This document shows positions 22,650-33,635 of a DNA stretch of 64,000 nt, piece by piece (the first letter of the stretch is position 1; the number at the start of each line of letters is the position of its first letter). The notes beneath the pieces are model-generated. The model was not told where the DNA came from, did no database searches, and saw nothing but the letters and a program-made list of their open reading frames with translations. The stretch lies in assembly GCA_027924585.1 (NCBI GenBank), contig BSBM01000307.1:10004001-10068000 (forward strand). Reading direction: 5' to 3'. This DNA comes from Larix kaempferi. Its lineage: Eukaryota > Streptophyta > Pinopsida > Pinales > Pinaceae. The translations under genes and the position numbers were made by a program.

Positions 22650-24003
22650 CTCCCCCCTGAAACTGGATCTGGAGCTTGATTAGGGTTTGCTAGAGAAACC
22701 CTAAAGATTCAACCTTTGACTTTCACACTTCTGAATGGATGAAAGAATATGTCTTGCTGAGCTGATCAAACTGGCATACTTCAATTTTGGAATCTCCAAA
22801 ATTTGACCCCTCAAAATTGCCTTCGAAACTTCTGGATCTTCTGGACAGGAACCCGAACTAGGGTATGATGAAGCCCACCCTTCTATCCAATCAAAAGGTT
22901 CGATCCAAGGCTCTAAACTCTTATTTTTCTGAGGAGCTTCTAGCCATGGTTACAGACTTCAAAAATTCCAACTTTTGCTGAAGCCCTAATTTTCCATCTT
23001 TCTGATCAAAATCCCGAACTAGGGTTTGATCAAGCCCGGTCTTCTACCCAACCAAAAAATTTGATCTTGGTCTCTAAGTTTCAATTTTCCTGAGTAGCAT
23101 TCAGCCGTGGACTCTGATTCTAAAAATTCTAACTTTCTCTGAAACCCTAAATTCTGGAAGCCATGAATAAAGGTGCTCCAAAAATAATTCTGTTTTGACA
23201 GAAATATGCACCTAATTGATTCTGCTATAACTCTGAAATTTTTGCTCCACAGGGTCTGAAAACTTTTTCCTGCAGTATCCTGACCTGTCATCTTTCCATC
23301 CTGACAGGTCTGACCTCAATTGGATTTTCTGAGAGAGAGTTATGCCAAGTGTCGCAACGTGACCTGTTTATGGGATAAAACAGGAGAGCGAACTTGTATG
23401 GCATGCCACGTGTCACTGTTTGAAATTCGGCCTCTGAAAACTTTTCCTGAGATAGCTAGACCTGTTATATTTCCATCCTGATAGGTCTGACCTCAATTGG
23501 ACTCTCTGAGAGAGATTTATGCCAAGTGTCGCAACGTGACCTGTTTATGGGATAAAATAGGAGAGCGAACATGTACGGCGTGCCACGTGTCACTGGTTCA
23601 CCTTCGGCCTCTGAAAATGTTTCCTGAGATAGTACAGTCTGTGTAATACCTATCACTTTTTATGAAATTTCATTTGGAGCTTCGTAGCCCAAGTTATGAC
23701 CTTTTTTCCAAGGTCACCTGATTTTGACTGAGATCTGGAAGAGGCAGAAACCCCAACTTGTACTGATCATAACTAATAAAGTACAACGAATCTGAGGGTT
23801 CCCTTTGGACACAAGGTACCTGGGGATGTTATCTTCGACCTGTAAACTTTTCAGACCCTGAACCTTTGCAGAAATGGATTTATAGCGAAAGTTCCACGAT
23901 GACTGGTTTTTGCTATGTAAAACCCTAACCTTCAAATTGTCGTAAGTAAAGCAAGTGTCGTAAGTGCCATACCTTGCCTTCCTTCAGGTTAGCTCTGATA
24001 CCA
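22650..24003 (-). repeat. Leader of the nested element with two tandem duplications
   Basis: A block containing cccgaactagggt...gatgaagccc repeats at about 22851 and 23011 (161-bp period). A second block starting gacctgtcat/ttccatcctga repeats at about 23281 and 23461 (180-bp period, including ccaagtgtcgcaacgtgacc). The 180-bp block occurs once in the left-edge relative (about 64-200). The leader ends at the PBS. Confidence 0.75.
23992..24003 (-). other. Primer-binding site of the nested element
   Basis: Minus-strand TGGTATCAGAGC, complementary to initiator-Met tRNA, directly adjoining the 5' LTR. Confidence 0.9.
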
Positions 24004-24609
24004 TGTTAAGATTTAATATGCTAAGACATAAAATAGCAGCATTACATTCCATTTCACAATAATAGCATATACATGATCACTGAAGAAACAATAAGCATAG
24101 CATAAACACAAGAGACAGAGATTTATCCTGGGAAACCCTCATGGGGTAGAAAACCCAGCAAAGCTTCCTCAATATAGATGACCAGAAATATACAAAGATG
24201 AAACCCTGAGACATGATCTCCTCCTCCACAATAGCAGACCTCTCCTCCACAAGTGCGCTATCCTCAAGTGTGTGAGTGTGTCAAATGAGGAACACACCTC
24301 CTCTATTTATACACTACACTGACATGTATTTTACACAGGTACACGTAGGCTCGTATTTAACCAATGGGTTAAATACCCTACTACAACTAACTGGGCCGAC
24401 CCCTCTAGGGTGGTCTAATAACCCTTTGACCCACATGACACATACAGGGCCGACCCCCACTAGGTGGGTCTAATAACCCTAGTTACCACAACCAACTTGG
24501 AGGAATAAACATCTCCGGATTTATAGTATAATCACATCGGAGGTATGGAACATCTCCGGAATAAATAATATACAAATATAATATTCTTTGAAGTTACAAT
24601 ATTTCAACA
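24004..24609 (-). repeat. 5' LTR of the nested Copia-type element
   Basis: 606 bp, TG...CA, nearly identical to 17398-18003. The flanking AATCA at 24610-24614 matches 17393-17397. Confidence 0.92.
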
Positions 24610-25372
24610 AATCATGGTTTCTTGAGATCTCCTTTGAACCATGAGAGGTGAGATCAAAACCAGTAGATGCATGAGAAATTATCCCAAGCGAATGGCAATG
24701 GCCATATTCTTCAATGACCTTCTGAAAGCATGGAATTATGATCATATAGTAGTATAAAAGAGGAGATAGCTGGATAGGAGTGAATGCATTACCTTCAAAA
24801 GCTGTTTTGACCTCTGAAATAATCATGTGATCATGATGCAAACCAACAGACTCTGGTGCAAGAGAGGATTTAGGACCTTCTGCAATATCTAGAGTGTGAG
24901 CTGGCAAAGAAAGAGAAGAAAGTTTGAGCATGAGTGGAGAATCTGCAAGTTCTTTGTCAACAATTTCAATATGAGATGATACTGGTTCATGATCTGAGAG
25001 ACCATCAAGAGGAGCGAATGCATCACTTTGCTTGCTTTCGAATGGGTTAGGACCAAGTCCTTCATTCTTTCTGCCAAATTTTTCATCCAGGTGAGCCCAT
25101 AACTCTTTTGGAGTCCATAACTCTCTTGGAGTTTCAAGACCATCACGGTATTTGAATTTGAATCTTTGGTATGCACACAAGGCAAGCATCATTATTCCAA
25201 AGGCCATGTCACCTTTATTCAACCAATCAATATTCTCTTCAGAGGATTCGAACTCTCTTTCAAAATAACAATCAAAGAGATCATGGCTCTTCAAATATGC
25301 TATCATTTTTGGTTTCCATTCATCATAGTTGAATGGAGAAAGAAGAGGAATTCCTTCTAAATATGAATCCAT
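24610..25372 (-). CDS. Copia-like gag, N-terminal part of the gag-only ORF
   Basis: ATG at 25372 begins MDSYLEGIPLLSPFNYDEWK, then KMIAYLKSHDLFDCYFE and ELWAHLDEKFGRKNEGLG. These are hallmarks of the Copia gag fold (the Y-x-x-W segment and the later LW-x-x-L-x-x-K-[FY] segment). A Ser/Leu-rich region and the first LGIISHA repeat follow. There are no internal stops. The nested insertion at 24609 truncates it, and translation now runs about 30 codons into LTR sequence, ending at 24521. In-frame continuity with 17004-17397 means the host ORF was still intact when the nested element landed. Confidence 0.75.
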
Positions 25373-25524
25373 TGAAGTTGTAGAAGACCTACAAAAACAA
25401 TAGAGAATAACTGCAACTGCTACTGCTGCAAAAATGCAGAAACTGCTGCAACTGCTGCACTCGAAATTTGGATAATAACCTGCAAAAAACTCTCAAGAAT
25501 GGAGATAAACAATACTCTCAACAT

Positions 25525-25536
25525 GCTCTGATACCA
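25525..25536 (-). other. Primer-binding site of the gag-only element
   Basis: Minus-strand TGGTATCAGAGC immediately next to the LTR end at 25537. Confidence 0.88.
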
Positions 25537-26416
25537 TGTGAAAATCCTCACAGCAGATCTAAGAGATGATGTATACCTCACAAGAGTAATTATGATTAAG
25601 CAGGAAAATAGAAGAAGAGTGAACAATACAGTATAATGAGCAACAAAATAACATGGTACAGTAGAACTCAGATAGAAGCAATAATACTTCACACACACTA
25701 ATTAATTAATCACAGTATGGACAAATAAATAGTACAATGGTAGAGAGGATTCGAATGCCTAAGGTGGCAATTCGAATTAGCCTCTCAGAGTGATCATAAG
25801 ATCAATAGAGTGTCATCGGAGCACAACTAGGTGTCCTCATGATCATCGGAGCACAACTGGAAGTCTTCATCATCATCAGTGGAGTCATCAATGCTCAAGT
25901 AACTATAAACCATCAGTCAAACTAACTCTGGTAGGTGTAACTGAGTGTAACTCAATGTAACTAAGTGTAGCTGAGTGTAACTGACTGTAATTGACTGTAA
26001 CTTAGTGTAACTGAGTGTAACTGAGTGTAACTGAGTGTAACTGAATGTAACCGAGTGTAACTCAATGTAACTAAGTGTAACTGAGTGTAACTGACTGTAA
26101 CTGACTGTAACTGACTATAACTGAGTGTAACTGAGTGTAACTGAGTGTAACTGAGTGACAACTGGACTGGTAGGTGAAGAAGGGCGAGTTGCTCCCTAAA
26201 ATCAAGGAAGAAGGGCGCATTAAGAAACTGGAGGGCTAAAACTGAATAGTGAGAATCTCCTGGGGGATGGCTAACTGAGGGATAGGTGCTGGAATGATGA
26301 CTGGGATGCATGCAAACCCTAGAATGCATGCAAACCCTAAAGGTGCATGCATGACTGAAAATGTAAAGGATCAAAATACTGATGGGACTAGGATGGAGTA
26401 TAGGAATATCCTAACA
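25537..26416 (-). repeat. 5' LTR of the gag-only element
   Basis: 880 bp with plus-strand ends TGTGAAAATCC and ATATCCTAACA. It carries the 10-bp minisatellite at 25935-26155 and the ~200-bp end missing from the left LTR. Confidence 0.85.
25935..26155 (-). repeat. 10-bp minisatellite within the 5' LTR
   Basis: About 22 units of gtgtaactga and variants. The Thr/Leu/Ser/Tyr-rich open frame across it on the minus strand is a repeat artefact. Confidence 0.92.
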
Positions 26417-27850
26417 TAGTCTTTGTAGGTTGCATATTTTTGCGTTTATCTCATAACTGAAGTGGTGACCCACCCTTCATGTACTTAGTATTATTTTCAT
26501 AATATTTCTATAGTACAAGAAGGGCTAGTCATTCCTTCTTTTGTTCGCCATTTTGGATATAGGTGAATTGATGGATAACTATTTGTAGCTTTGACAGTTT
26601 TACAATTCTCTACTAAAATAAGGGGTGGTCGATCCTTTCTTTCCATGATATTATTGATATTTGGAGGATATAAGAAGGGGTGCTCGATCCTTCTCGTGTT
26701 TACTATTTCTACTAATCCTACAATACAGGAATGGTCGACCGTTCATTCTTTTGTTCACCATTCATGATATAGATGAATTGTCAGCCTAGCCTCCATAGAT
26801 TAAATATTTTTACATTTCTCTTGTAAATGAAGGGTCATCTGACCCTTCTTATGCTCAGTATTCTTCTAGTGTTCACCATCCTAGATATACATGAAACTAC
26901 GGCCTAGCCTTCGTAGGTTGAATACTTTTACAATTATCTCATAAATAAAGGGGTGGCAAACCTTTATTCTGCCCAGTATTCTTTTCATAATAGCTCTATA
27001 CTGCAAGAAGGGTCGGTCGATCCTTCTTTTGTTCACCATTCTAGATATAGGTGAATTGTTGGATATAGGTGTTCACAATTCTCTACTAAACAAAGGGTCG
27101 GTCGATCATTTCTCTCCATGATATTCTTGATATTTCAAGGATATAAGAAGGGGTTTCCGATCCTTCTGGTGTTTACTATTCCTACTAATCCTAAAATACA
27201 GCAAGGTTCATCCGTTCATTCTTTAGTTTTCTCTCATAAATGAAGAGTCGGACGACCCTTCTTGTCGAAACTCGAAATTCGGGACAAACATTTTTTATAT
27301 GTTATAACTTAGTCGATGTCCTGATCCCTACTATTTACTACAGAATTCAGAAGTCAGAAATTGTCGGCCTAGCCTTTGTAGATTAAATATTTTTACATTT
27401 CTCTAATAAATGAACTTGTGCTGAGTATTCTTCCAGTGTTCTTGATTGTCTATATACATGAATTGATGGTGTAGCCTTCGTAGGTTGAATATTTTTATAA
27501 TTCTCTCATAAATGAATTTGTGACCGACCCTTCTTCTGCCCAGTATTCTTTTCATAATAGTTCTATACTGCAAGAAGGGTCAGTCGATTCTTCGTGTGTT
27601 CACCATTCTAGATATAGGTGAATTGTTGGATATAGGTGTTCACAATTCTCTATTAAACAAAGGAGCGGTCGATCCTTTCTCTCTATGATATTCTTGATAT
27701 TTCGAGGATATAAGAAGGGGTTCCCGATCCTTCTAGTGTTTACTATTCCTACAAATCCTACAATACAAGAAGGGTCGGTCGTTCATTCTTCAATTTTATC
27801 TCATAAATGAAGGGTCAAACGACCCTTCATGTCAGAATTCGGAAGTCGGC
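26417..27850. repeat. Array of ~18 short palindromes in a 490-570-bp higher-order repeat
   Basis: Imperfect palindromes of the type GAAGGGTCG-n-CGACCCTTC or AAGGGTCGGTCGATCCTT recur every 30-110 bp. Examples are at about 26672, 26828, 27003, 27094, 27145, 27238, 27571, 27655, 27712 and 27807. Longer segments such as gatataggtgaattgttgg and ttcctactaatcctacaata repeat with them, giving units beginning near 26549, 27040 and 27605. No open frame or element boundary was identified. The arms are better conserved than the spacers, so hairpin or cruciform formation, or protein binding, is conceivable. Confidence 0.75.
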
Positions 27851-30286
27851 ACGAACATTTTAGGGTCTGATGGAGAATCACATCTAGATGGTTCTATGTT
27901 GGCCACATCAGATCCAACTATCACCAACATATTGTTAGTCTTGATTCTTGGTCTACACCAAAGATCTTGCAGCACAAGTAGAAAAGGTGAATTCCATGCC
28001 TTCGGTCATGGAATTCGATTGATAAAGATCAAAATCCTTATTACTATGTTTGTTCACACATATCCAGCAATGTAATCTCTCAATCTAAGTTAGGAATTGA
28101 TGTAGTTTCATGCTACGAGTTGGAAGCCATATCACATGTAATTGTTTTGTACGCATCCCTACAGTGTTGATCCCATATAATGCTATTTTGTACCATAAAC
28201 GATGTATAAATGTTGATCAGATCATTGATGAGAGAATAGCTGGAGAAATTAGGAGGCAGTGTCATTGCATAGTTAGGAACTATCTTTGTCATATTTTTCC
28301 CATTAATAAAAGACAGGTTTGATGCTCATTTGATCTTTAGTTATGCATATTAACTAAGCATTAGTGGGCATAGTTCAAAGTGGACGCGAGGTCCCCTTCA
28401 TCTCCAGAACCACTCCCTATTTATTTTATTTTATTAGTAAGTGTGGTGTGATCTTGTGAATTTCATATAAAAATCATGTCTTATTTTTGTAGATGTTAAT
28501 TATTTTGTTTTCATTTTCAATTTGTGATTTTCCTGTAGCTTAGTATTAATCTTGTAGTTGTTATTTCCATATTAATGATTGGATTGAATTTTATGTTATG
28601 AATATTTGGATCAATATCAGTTAAACATAGGCTTGTAGAGTCGTGTTACCACCAAGGTGTTAACATGAATGTTCACTAATACAACCCATAACTAGAATAG
28701 TATTGATCCTGAAAGTTCATGGTTTTACTATGTGGTTTTAGATTAAGAAATCGTCTTTCAAGCATTGTTTCATACATGTTATGAAGTGAGACTCAACAGA
28801 GTATTTTCATTTATAATCCAATAAATTACATATGATCAACCTGTGGTTCTACCATAGGAGCTCACTCGGGTTCTTGTCAATCTTGAAATGCACTCTAGTC
28901 TCTAGATTGAAGTTGATTTCATTTGCCTTCCATAGATTGGTGAAGTTAGGGTATAATTTCCTCAATTTCTTCACAAACCATGGTCCAAAACCCATCCTTA
29001 ATGCACAAAACCTCATATATCCACACATATCCCACTTTACAAATAATGATCTCCTATACAGTGCATGTCTTTTGGGTTGAGTCCTTGTATTGAGAATTAG
29101 GATTGATAATATTTGTGTTCATGGTTTGATAATGGTTGTGTTCATTGTAAGTCCTCAAATTTGTCACCCAAAAAAGCATGTGCATGATTTTTAAGAATAA
29201 AGTGAGGAATAAGATAATTTCCTCTCAAATTTCACTGCGCCTAACAAATATTTCATAGGGAAAACGAGTTGTGGATTGACTACCTGACTCACAGCATTAT
29301 AGTTTTAGTTTATACAATATAGATAAATACTAATCGCATTGAGTTGTTTTGGTTCCTTCTCTTCCTCACATCGTCTGCTTGTGATCCATAAGTTGCTCCA
29401 AATTCCAATGAAATTGTTAAAAATAAACCCCAATTTTTATTTTATGGATTTTTTCTTTATTTTTCCCACTTTTGTATATATAGTACACATTGTAGCAATA
29501 AAATGTGTGGAAACTAACTAGGAATTAGTCTTCTATGGACCATAATCTTGGGAAGAAAAACATGATTGGAATTCCTAATCTTTGTAGGCATTCCTTTCAT
29601 GTTACTTTTCCTTCCTATCACATGCCTCAAGTGCACCAAACATTGTTTAGATATTCAAAACTCAAACTTCATTGTGTTTCTAATAGTCGATGTTTCCTTA
29701 GTGTCTCAAGCACCTATGCTCATCCCAAGTAGAACTAACAACAAAAATGTCATGCATTAGTAAATAAAATTGTAGAAATATTGTTGAAGCTCAAAACGAT
29801 CTATAAACCATAAACCTATAAATCTATTATATTTCAACCATTAACCTAGTGGTGTCACATACTCTAGTTTATCTAATCAAGTACATACTCCGGTATTATG
29901 CATTGCAAATTGAAAACGTTATTTCATGTATCAAGCGAGATCTCCTACTAACACATTAGAAGTCAAGACAGAAATTGCAGAGCCATAATGAGTCAAGTTC
30001 CACCGGATTCCTACATTGCGGATGTTCCACCTTATGACCTTTATGTTGTTTCATCACATCTTCTGGTTGTTCTTATCAACCATGGTTAATGGGATAAAAA
30101 ATGCAACATAGTTGCAAACATTATCCTAAATGATCAATGCACGCGAACTTTGATAATTCCTAGACATGTCTAGTCCACAAATGAAATGTGTATAAGCCTC
30201 CTTATAACCCACTTTCCTTTGAACTATGACTGGCATACCAAGATCGAAAAAGAATTGGTCGTGGCTAAGAGAACTATGGGATACCC
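27851..30286. other. About 2.4 kb without recognised features
   Basis: AT-rich, apparently low-copy sequence. Short open frames on both strands (for example 28110-28322 and 28832-29080) carry no motif that I recognise and no repeat partner in the window. Together with 30467-30989 this is the only stretch with no sign of a mobile element, so it could be ancient intergenic DNA or a decayed element. Confidence 0.4.
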
Positions 30287-30466
30287 ATGGAATCATTTCA
30301 GTCTGACCACCAGTTAGCCAAATTAGAAGTGGCACATCCATCCACTGTTGTAAAATATTTTGATGATGCACTCATTATTCTTGTGAGAAAGGATGAAGAA
30401 TACGATAGGCCACAAGCATTCCCCTGTAGGGAAGATGATTATGTATTCTTTAATGATGATGAATAG
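30287..30466 (+). CDS. Small hypothetical ORF, 59 codons
   Basis: The frame opens at ATG 30287 (MESFQSDHQLAKLEVAH) and ends at TAG 30464. The central part includes VVKYFDDALIILVRKDEEYD and CREDDYVFFND. The charged, low-stop composition looks more protein-like than neighbouring frames, resembling the last exon of a host gene. I do not recognise the family, and no splice context or upstream exon could be established. A chance open frame remains quite possible. Confidence 0.2.
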   Translation: MESFQSDHQLAKLEVAHPSTVVKYFDDALIILVRKDEEYDRPQAFPCREDDYVFFNDDE

Positions 30467-30989
30467 AAGGTGTCAGTTGTTTATTTGTGTTTTATGCTTG
30501 TGTGCTATGGTAAGTCCACATATGAATTTGTACTTTCAAGAAAAACAAAACATTTGATGGATAAGGTTCACTTTGTCCTCTCTTATTGAATGCATAAGTT
30601 TCAACCTTGTCCATAATATACTTGTATGCCATATGTAAAGATTGCATAAGGTTCAACAATGTAAAAATTTCCAGTGTTTGGAAGATTGAATTTTCCAGTG
30701 GATGTTGATACTCCAAGATTTTCACTTGAACTCACTGTGAAACCTCATAGACATTATGTAATCCCATGCCATTTATCAATTTTTAATCATGAGGGTCATG
30801 TTTTTGCATGTTGGTTTGTGGTGGTTTGCAGTGCTTAAATATGCCAAAGAGTATGTTAATGTTTGTGACGTGTTCCACTGGTTGTTCCAACGTGTTCCAA
30901 TGGGTTAGATTAACATTGCAGATGTTTCTTATGTGACGTTAATGTTTCTTTTTAAGCAAAAAAAAATGTTGAAACTGTTAAAGTGTATG
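30467..30989. other. Unassigned sequence left of the LTR array
   Basis: No coding motif. Contains a short ccactggttgttccaacgtg / ttccaatggg repeat and an A9 run at 30959-30966. The five bases before the first LTR are gtatg. Confidence 0.4.
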
Positions 30990-31601
30990 TGATCCAAATG
31001 GATATCGGTGGCCACCCACCTATTCCACTGGCTCAAAGCAGTTTCCCATTTTTCCAATTTTCTAGTAATTGTTCTACAGTTTTTCGAGTCCCAAACTTCC
31101 GGGGCCGTTTTGAGGCCCTAAACAAAGTTTTTAGGGAAACCATGGACCGAAAAATCCCATGTATATTTTTTTTGGGTCCCTGTTGTATTCCTCGGATAGA
31201 TCTTTCCAACGGGATACCGAGCGCCCCAAACAGAGATCGTATGCAAAATTTATGACCCCAAAAAGTTGACTGTTCAATTAACCACCTCGGGGCCGCAAAC
31301 TTTATGACAGTTCATCTTCTAGGGTTTAGTTTTTGGATGTTTGGGATTCTTTCCCTCATTCTTATGATAAATAGGCCCTTTCGGCCTCTCTTTGGATTCA
31401 TCTTCTTGGGAATGAGCGCAGCCATCACATCTCTTCTCAGAGATAAGCCGCCACCATTCCAGCTATTGTATTTTACAGTTTGTTCTATTTCCGCTATTTA
31501 ATAGAATGTGTATTTACTGTATCACTGTGTTCTTTGCAATATATCTCTGTATATGATTCTGTAAATGCTCTTTTATTTCATTCCCACATAAATCTGGATT
31601 A
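30990..31601 (+). repeat. LTR A of the array
   Basis: 612 bp beginning TGATCC and ending GGATTA (other copies end GGATCA, giving a perfect TGATCC/GGATCA terminal inverted pair). The PBS TGGTATCAGAGC follows at 31603-31614. Confidence 0.9.
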
Positions 31602-31602
31602 G

Positions 31603-31614
31603 TGGTATCAGAGC
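31603..31614 (+). other. Primer-binding site, unit 1
   Basis: TGGTATCAGAGC one base after LTR A; equivalent sites at 34248-34259, 36893-36904 and (with a C-to-T change) 53577-53588. Confidence 0.9.
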
Positions 31615-31732
31615 GGTCTACTCTTTGATTGTTTCTCGGTGCATGTCCCCAACGATGTTAGGATAAAGAGAGCTAGGTCTCGAACTAGTTTCACTTGGGG
31701 AAGACCACTCTCGCCGCCCCAAACGGCCTCCC

Positions 31733-33580
31733 ATGGCAGAAGAAAAGAGAGATGACGGAGCAGTAGATCCTATCAAGTTGTTGCTTGAGGAATCCCTCAC
31801 GCGACAGAGGAACGAGATGATGGATAATTTCGCACAGATCCTTTGATGCATGCCGATGAAAACAGATACACCTTCGACAAGCAGTTGTTTCGGAGATGCG
31901 ACTCCCTTCAAGGTACAAGTTAACTTTGATATCCCTTTATTTGAAGGCCATATCGATGCCGATGCCATAGATAAATGGTTGAATCTACTAGAAGGGTATT
32001 TCTCTGTCCACAATTTTTCCGACAGGGAAAAGATCATCTTTGCACTCCTCAAGGCCGTCCCCCATGTCAAAAATTGGTGGGAAACTTATTGTGAGCAAAA
32101 CTCATCAGACGAGTCTGGATTGTTTCAATACTCCGATCCCACTTGGGCCTCTTTTATAGATGTCATCAAGGAACAATATTACCCTGTTGAAAACTATGAT
32201 GACCAGTACACAAAATGGGCCATTCTGCACCAAGAGAGGGACCAAACAGTGTCGGAGTACACCAACAAATTTCATACCTTGTGCACAAAGCTCGGTATCG
32301 AGGACTCTGAGTGAATCCTAGTACTGAAATATCGCAGTGGCCGACACGGAGACATATGTACAGAAATGGACTTCCCGGAAATCTCTTCACTCGGATTTTC
32401 CTATCGATATGCTGTCAAAATTGAGCAAAATTTTTAGCAAAAGAACAAGCGTGACTTCGGACATGCGCAGAAGCAGGGCAAGGGAAACTCTAGCTTGCAA
32501 AACATGAGGCAGGGAAAGGAAAACCAATCCCAACCACAGGAGAAGAGAGGTAACGAAAAGACAAATAAGGACACCAGGAAGTGGTGCGAGTTCCAAAAAA
32601 TCCCCTGGCACAACACTGATGAATGTCGCTCAAAACAGTCATTCATGGCTGAGATCAAAGCTTCAGAATTAGATCCCAGTTCTGATTCTGACTCAGAACC
32701 TAATTTCACAGCCGCACGAAAAGGGAAGAAGATCATTGATGCAGAACCCAGTGTCGTTGCTGCCACCACACAGATTCAACCAAAGGAACCTGAAGAGTCA
32801 GAGGCAAAGGAGTGCCTTTTCCACTCACATATGCGAGTGAAGGGAATTTCCATACACTTTGTTGTGGATAGAGGCAGCCAAAACAACCTGATCTCAAAAG
32901 AATCCATCAAGAAATTGGAGCTACCAATAACACCAAACCTGCAACCATATACCATTGGTTGGTTGAGCCAAGGATGAGGGATCCACGTCAGTCATCAATG
33001 TTGCCTACCATACGACATCAAGCCCTTCAAAGATGAGGTATTGTGTGATTTGGCCCCACTTGAAGTATGTGATGTTATTTTAGGACAACCATATATGTGG
33101 AAGTGTCATGCTGTATATGAATCACGACCTCATAGTGTCATTGTCACTATGGGAGGACAACGCTATCGGATACCAGAGACAACTTCACCTACCCTGAACC
33201 AGCAGGGCAGGAAGATAATCTCCCACACTGGTAAATTTTTCCTATTCGCAATTTCCACTAAAGGAGAACATCAAATCGTAGAGACATCCACAACCTCTGC
33301 CCATTATCCCTCTACTCAGCAGAAACAAGAAAAACAGAAATCCAGTGCAGCATCGCCTATTCGAGTACCTCTGCAGTGTAAGACCACGCATTCAAGGTGC
33401 TCCTCCAAAAAGAAACCATCCACACCAGTGCAGACCAAGGATACCACAACAACCAAAACTATTGAACAGCTCCAGCACATCCAACAACAACAATTGCAGC
33501 CCTCTGAAGATTTTAAAGAAAGGCAACATTTTCACTTCAGCAAACGCCGCACCAGGAGCTCAACTCAACACAAAGTTTGA
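31733..33580 (+). pseudogene. gag-protease polyprotein, unit 1
   Basis: One frame from ATG 31733 to TGA 33578 (about 615 codons), crossed by four stops (31844-31846 TGA, 32312 TGA, near 32435 TAG, 32975 TGA). The capsid part has DATPFKVQVNFDIPLFEG, WLNLLEGYFSVHNFSDREK, VPHVKNWWETYCEQ and WAILHQERDQTVSEYTNKFH. A zinc-knuckle-like [20 protein letters not shown] follows (unit 2 keeps His at the fourth position, giving C-x2-H-x4-H-x4-C). The protease has [13 protein letters not shown], with Arg replacing the second residue of D-S-G-S, and CDVILGQPYMW. The tail is Gln/Ser-rich. No polymerase domains follow before the PPT. Confidence 0.85.
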
Positions 33581-33623
33581 CATATGACAAGGGATTTGAC
33601 GCAATAGAGACCATTGCTTCCTC

Positions 33624-33635
33624 AGGGGGGAGGAT
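33624..33635 (+). other. Polypurine tract, unit 1
   Basis: caggggggaggat directly before LTR B; equivalents are ctaaggaggtaggat before LTR C and aaaggggggaggat (52950-52963) before LTR D. Confidence 0.8.

Larger units (their letters stand above)
17398..24609 (-). mobile_element. Nested Copia-type element with relic pol, duplication AATCA
   Basis: Two 606-bp LTRs (17398-18003 and 24004-24609) differ at roughly eight positions. PBS and PPT lie just inside on the minus strand, and perfect AATCA duplications flank it (17393-17397 and 24610-24614). The 6-kb interior keeps only a broken piece of RT/RNase H (20385-20945). The rest is a long repeated leader (about 22650-24003) and a 3' region filled with five tandem arrays. 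The near-identical LTRs mean it moved recently, although its own pol is defunct, so it must have used enzymes from another element. Confidence 0.9.
16212..26416 (-). mobile_element. Gag-only (non-autonomous) LTR element hosting a nested Copia
   Basis: Right to left: 5' LTR 26416-25537, PBS 25536-25525, one gag-like ORF, PPT (minus GGATTAAGGGGGGG, 16830-16817) and a 3' LTR 16816-16212 lacking its final ~200 bp. Subtracting the nested element (17398-24609) and one AATCA copy leaves just under 3 kb with no RT, RNase H or integrase. It therefore fits the TR-GAG class of non-autonomous LTR retrotransposons, which borrow the enzymes of autonomous relatives. Its gag resembles Copia gags. No target duplication can be checked because the left end is truncated. 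Confidence 0.75.

Noticed and set aside
25961-26374. Open frame with repeated SVTLSYTQLH-like units
   Set aside because: Reads the 10-bp LTR minisatellite on the minus strand; the unit count differs between the two LTRs.
33345-33587. Frame overlapping the Gln-rich tail of unit 1
   Set aside because: Alternative frame of the gag-protease tail; the same shadow appears at 52673-52915.
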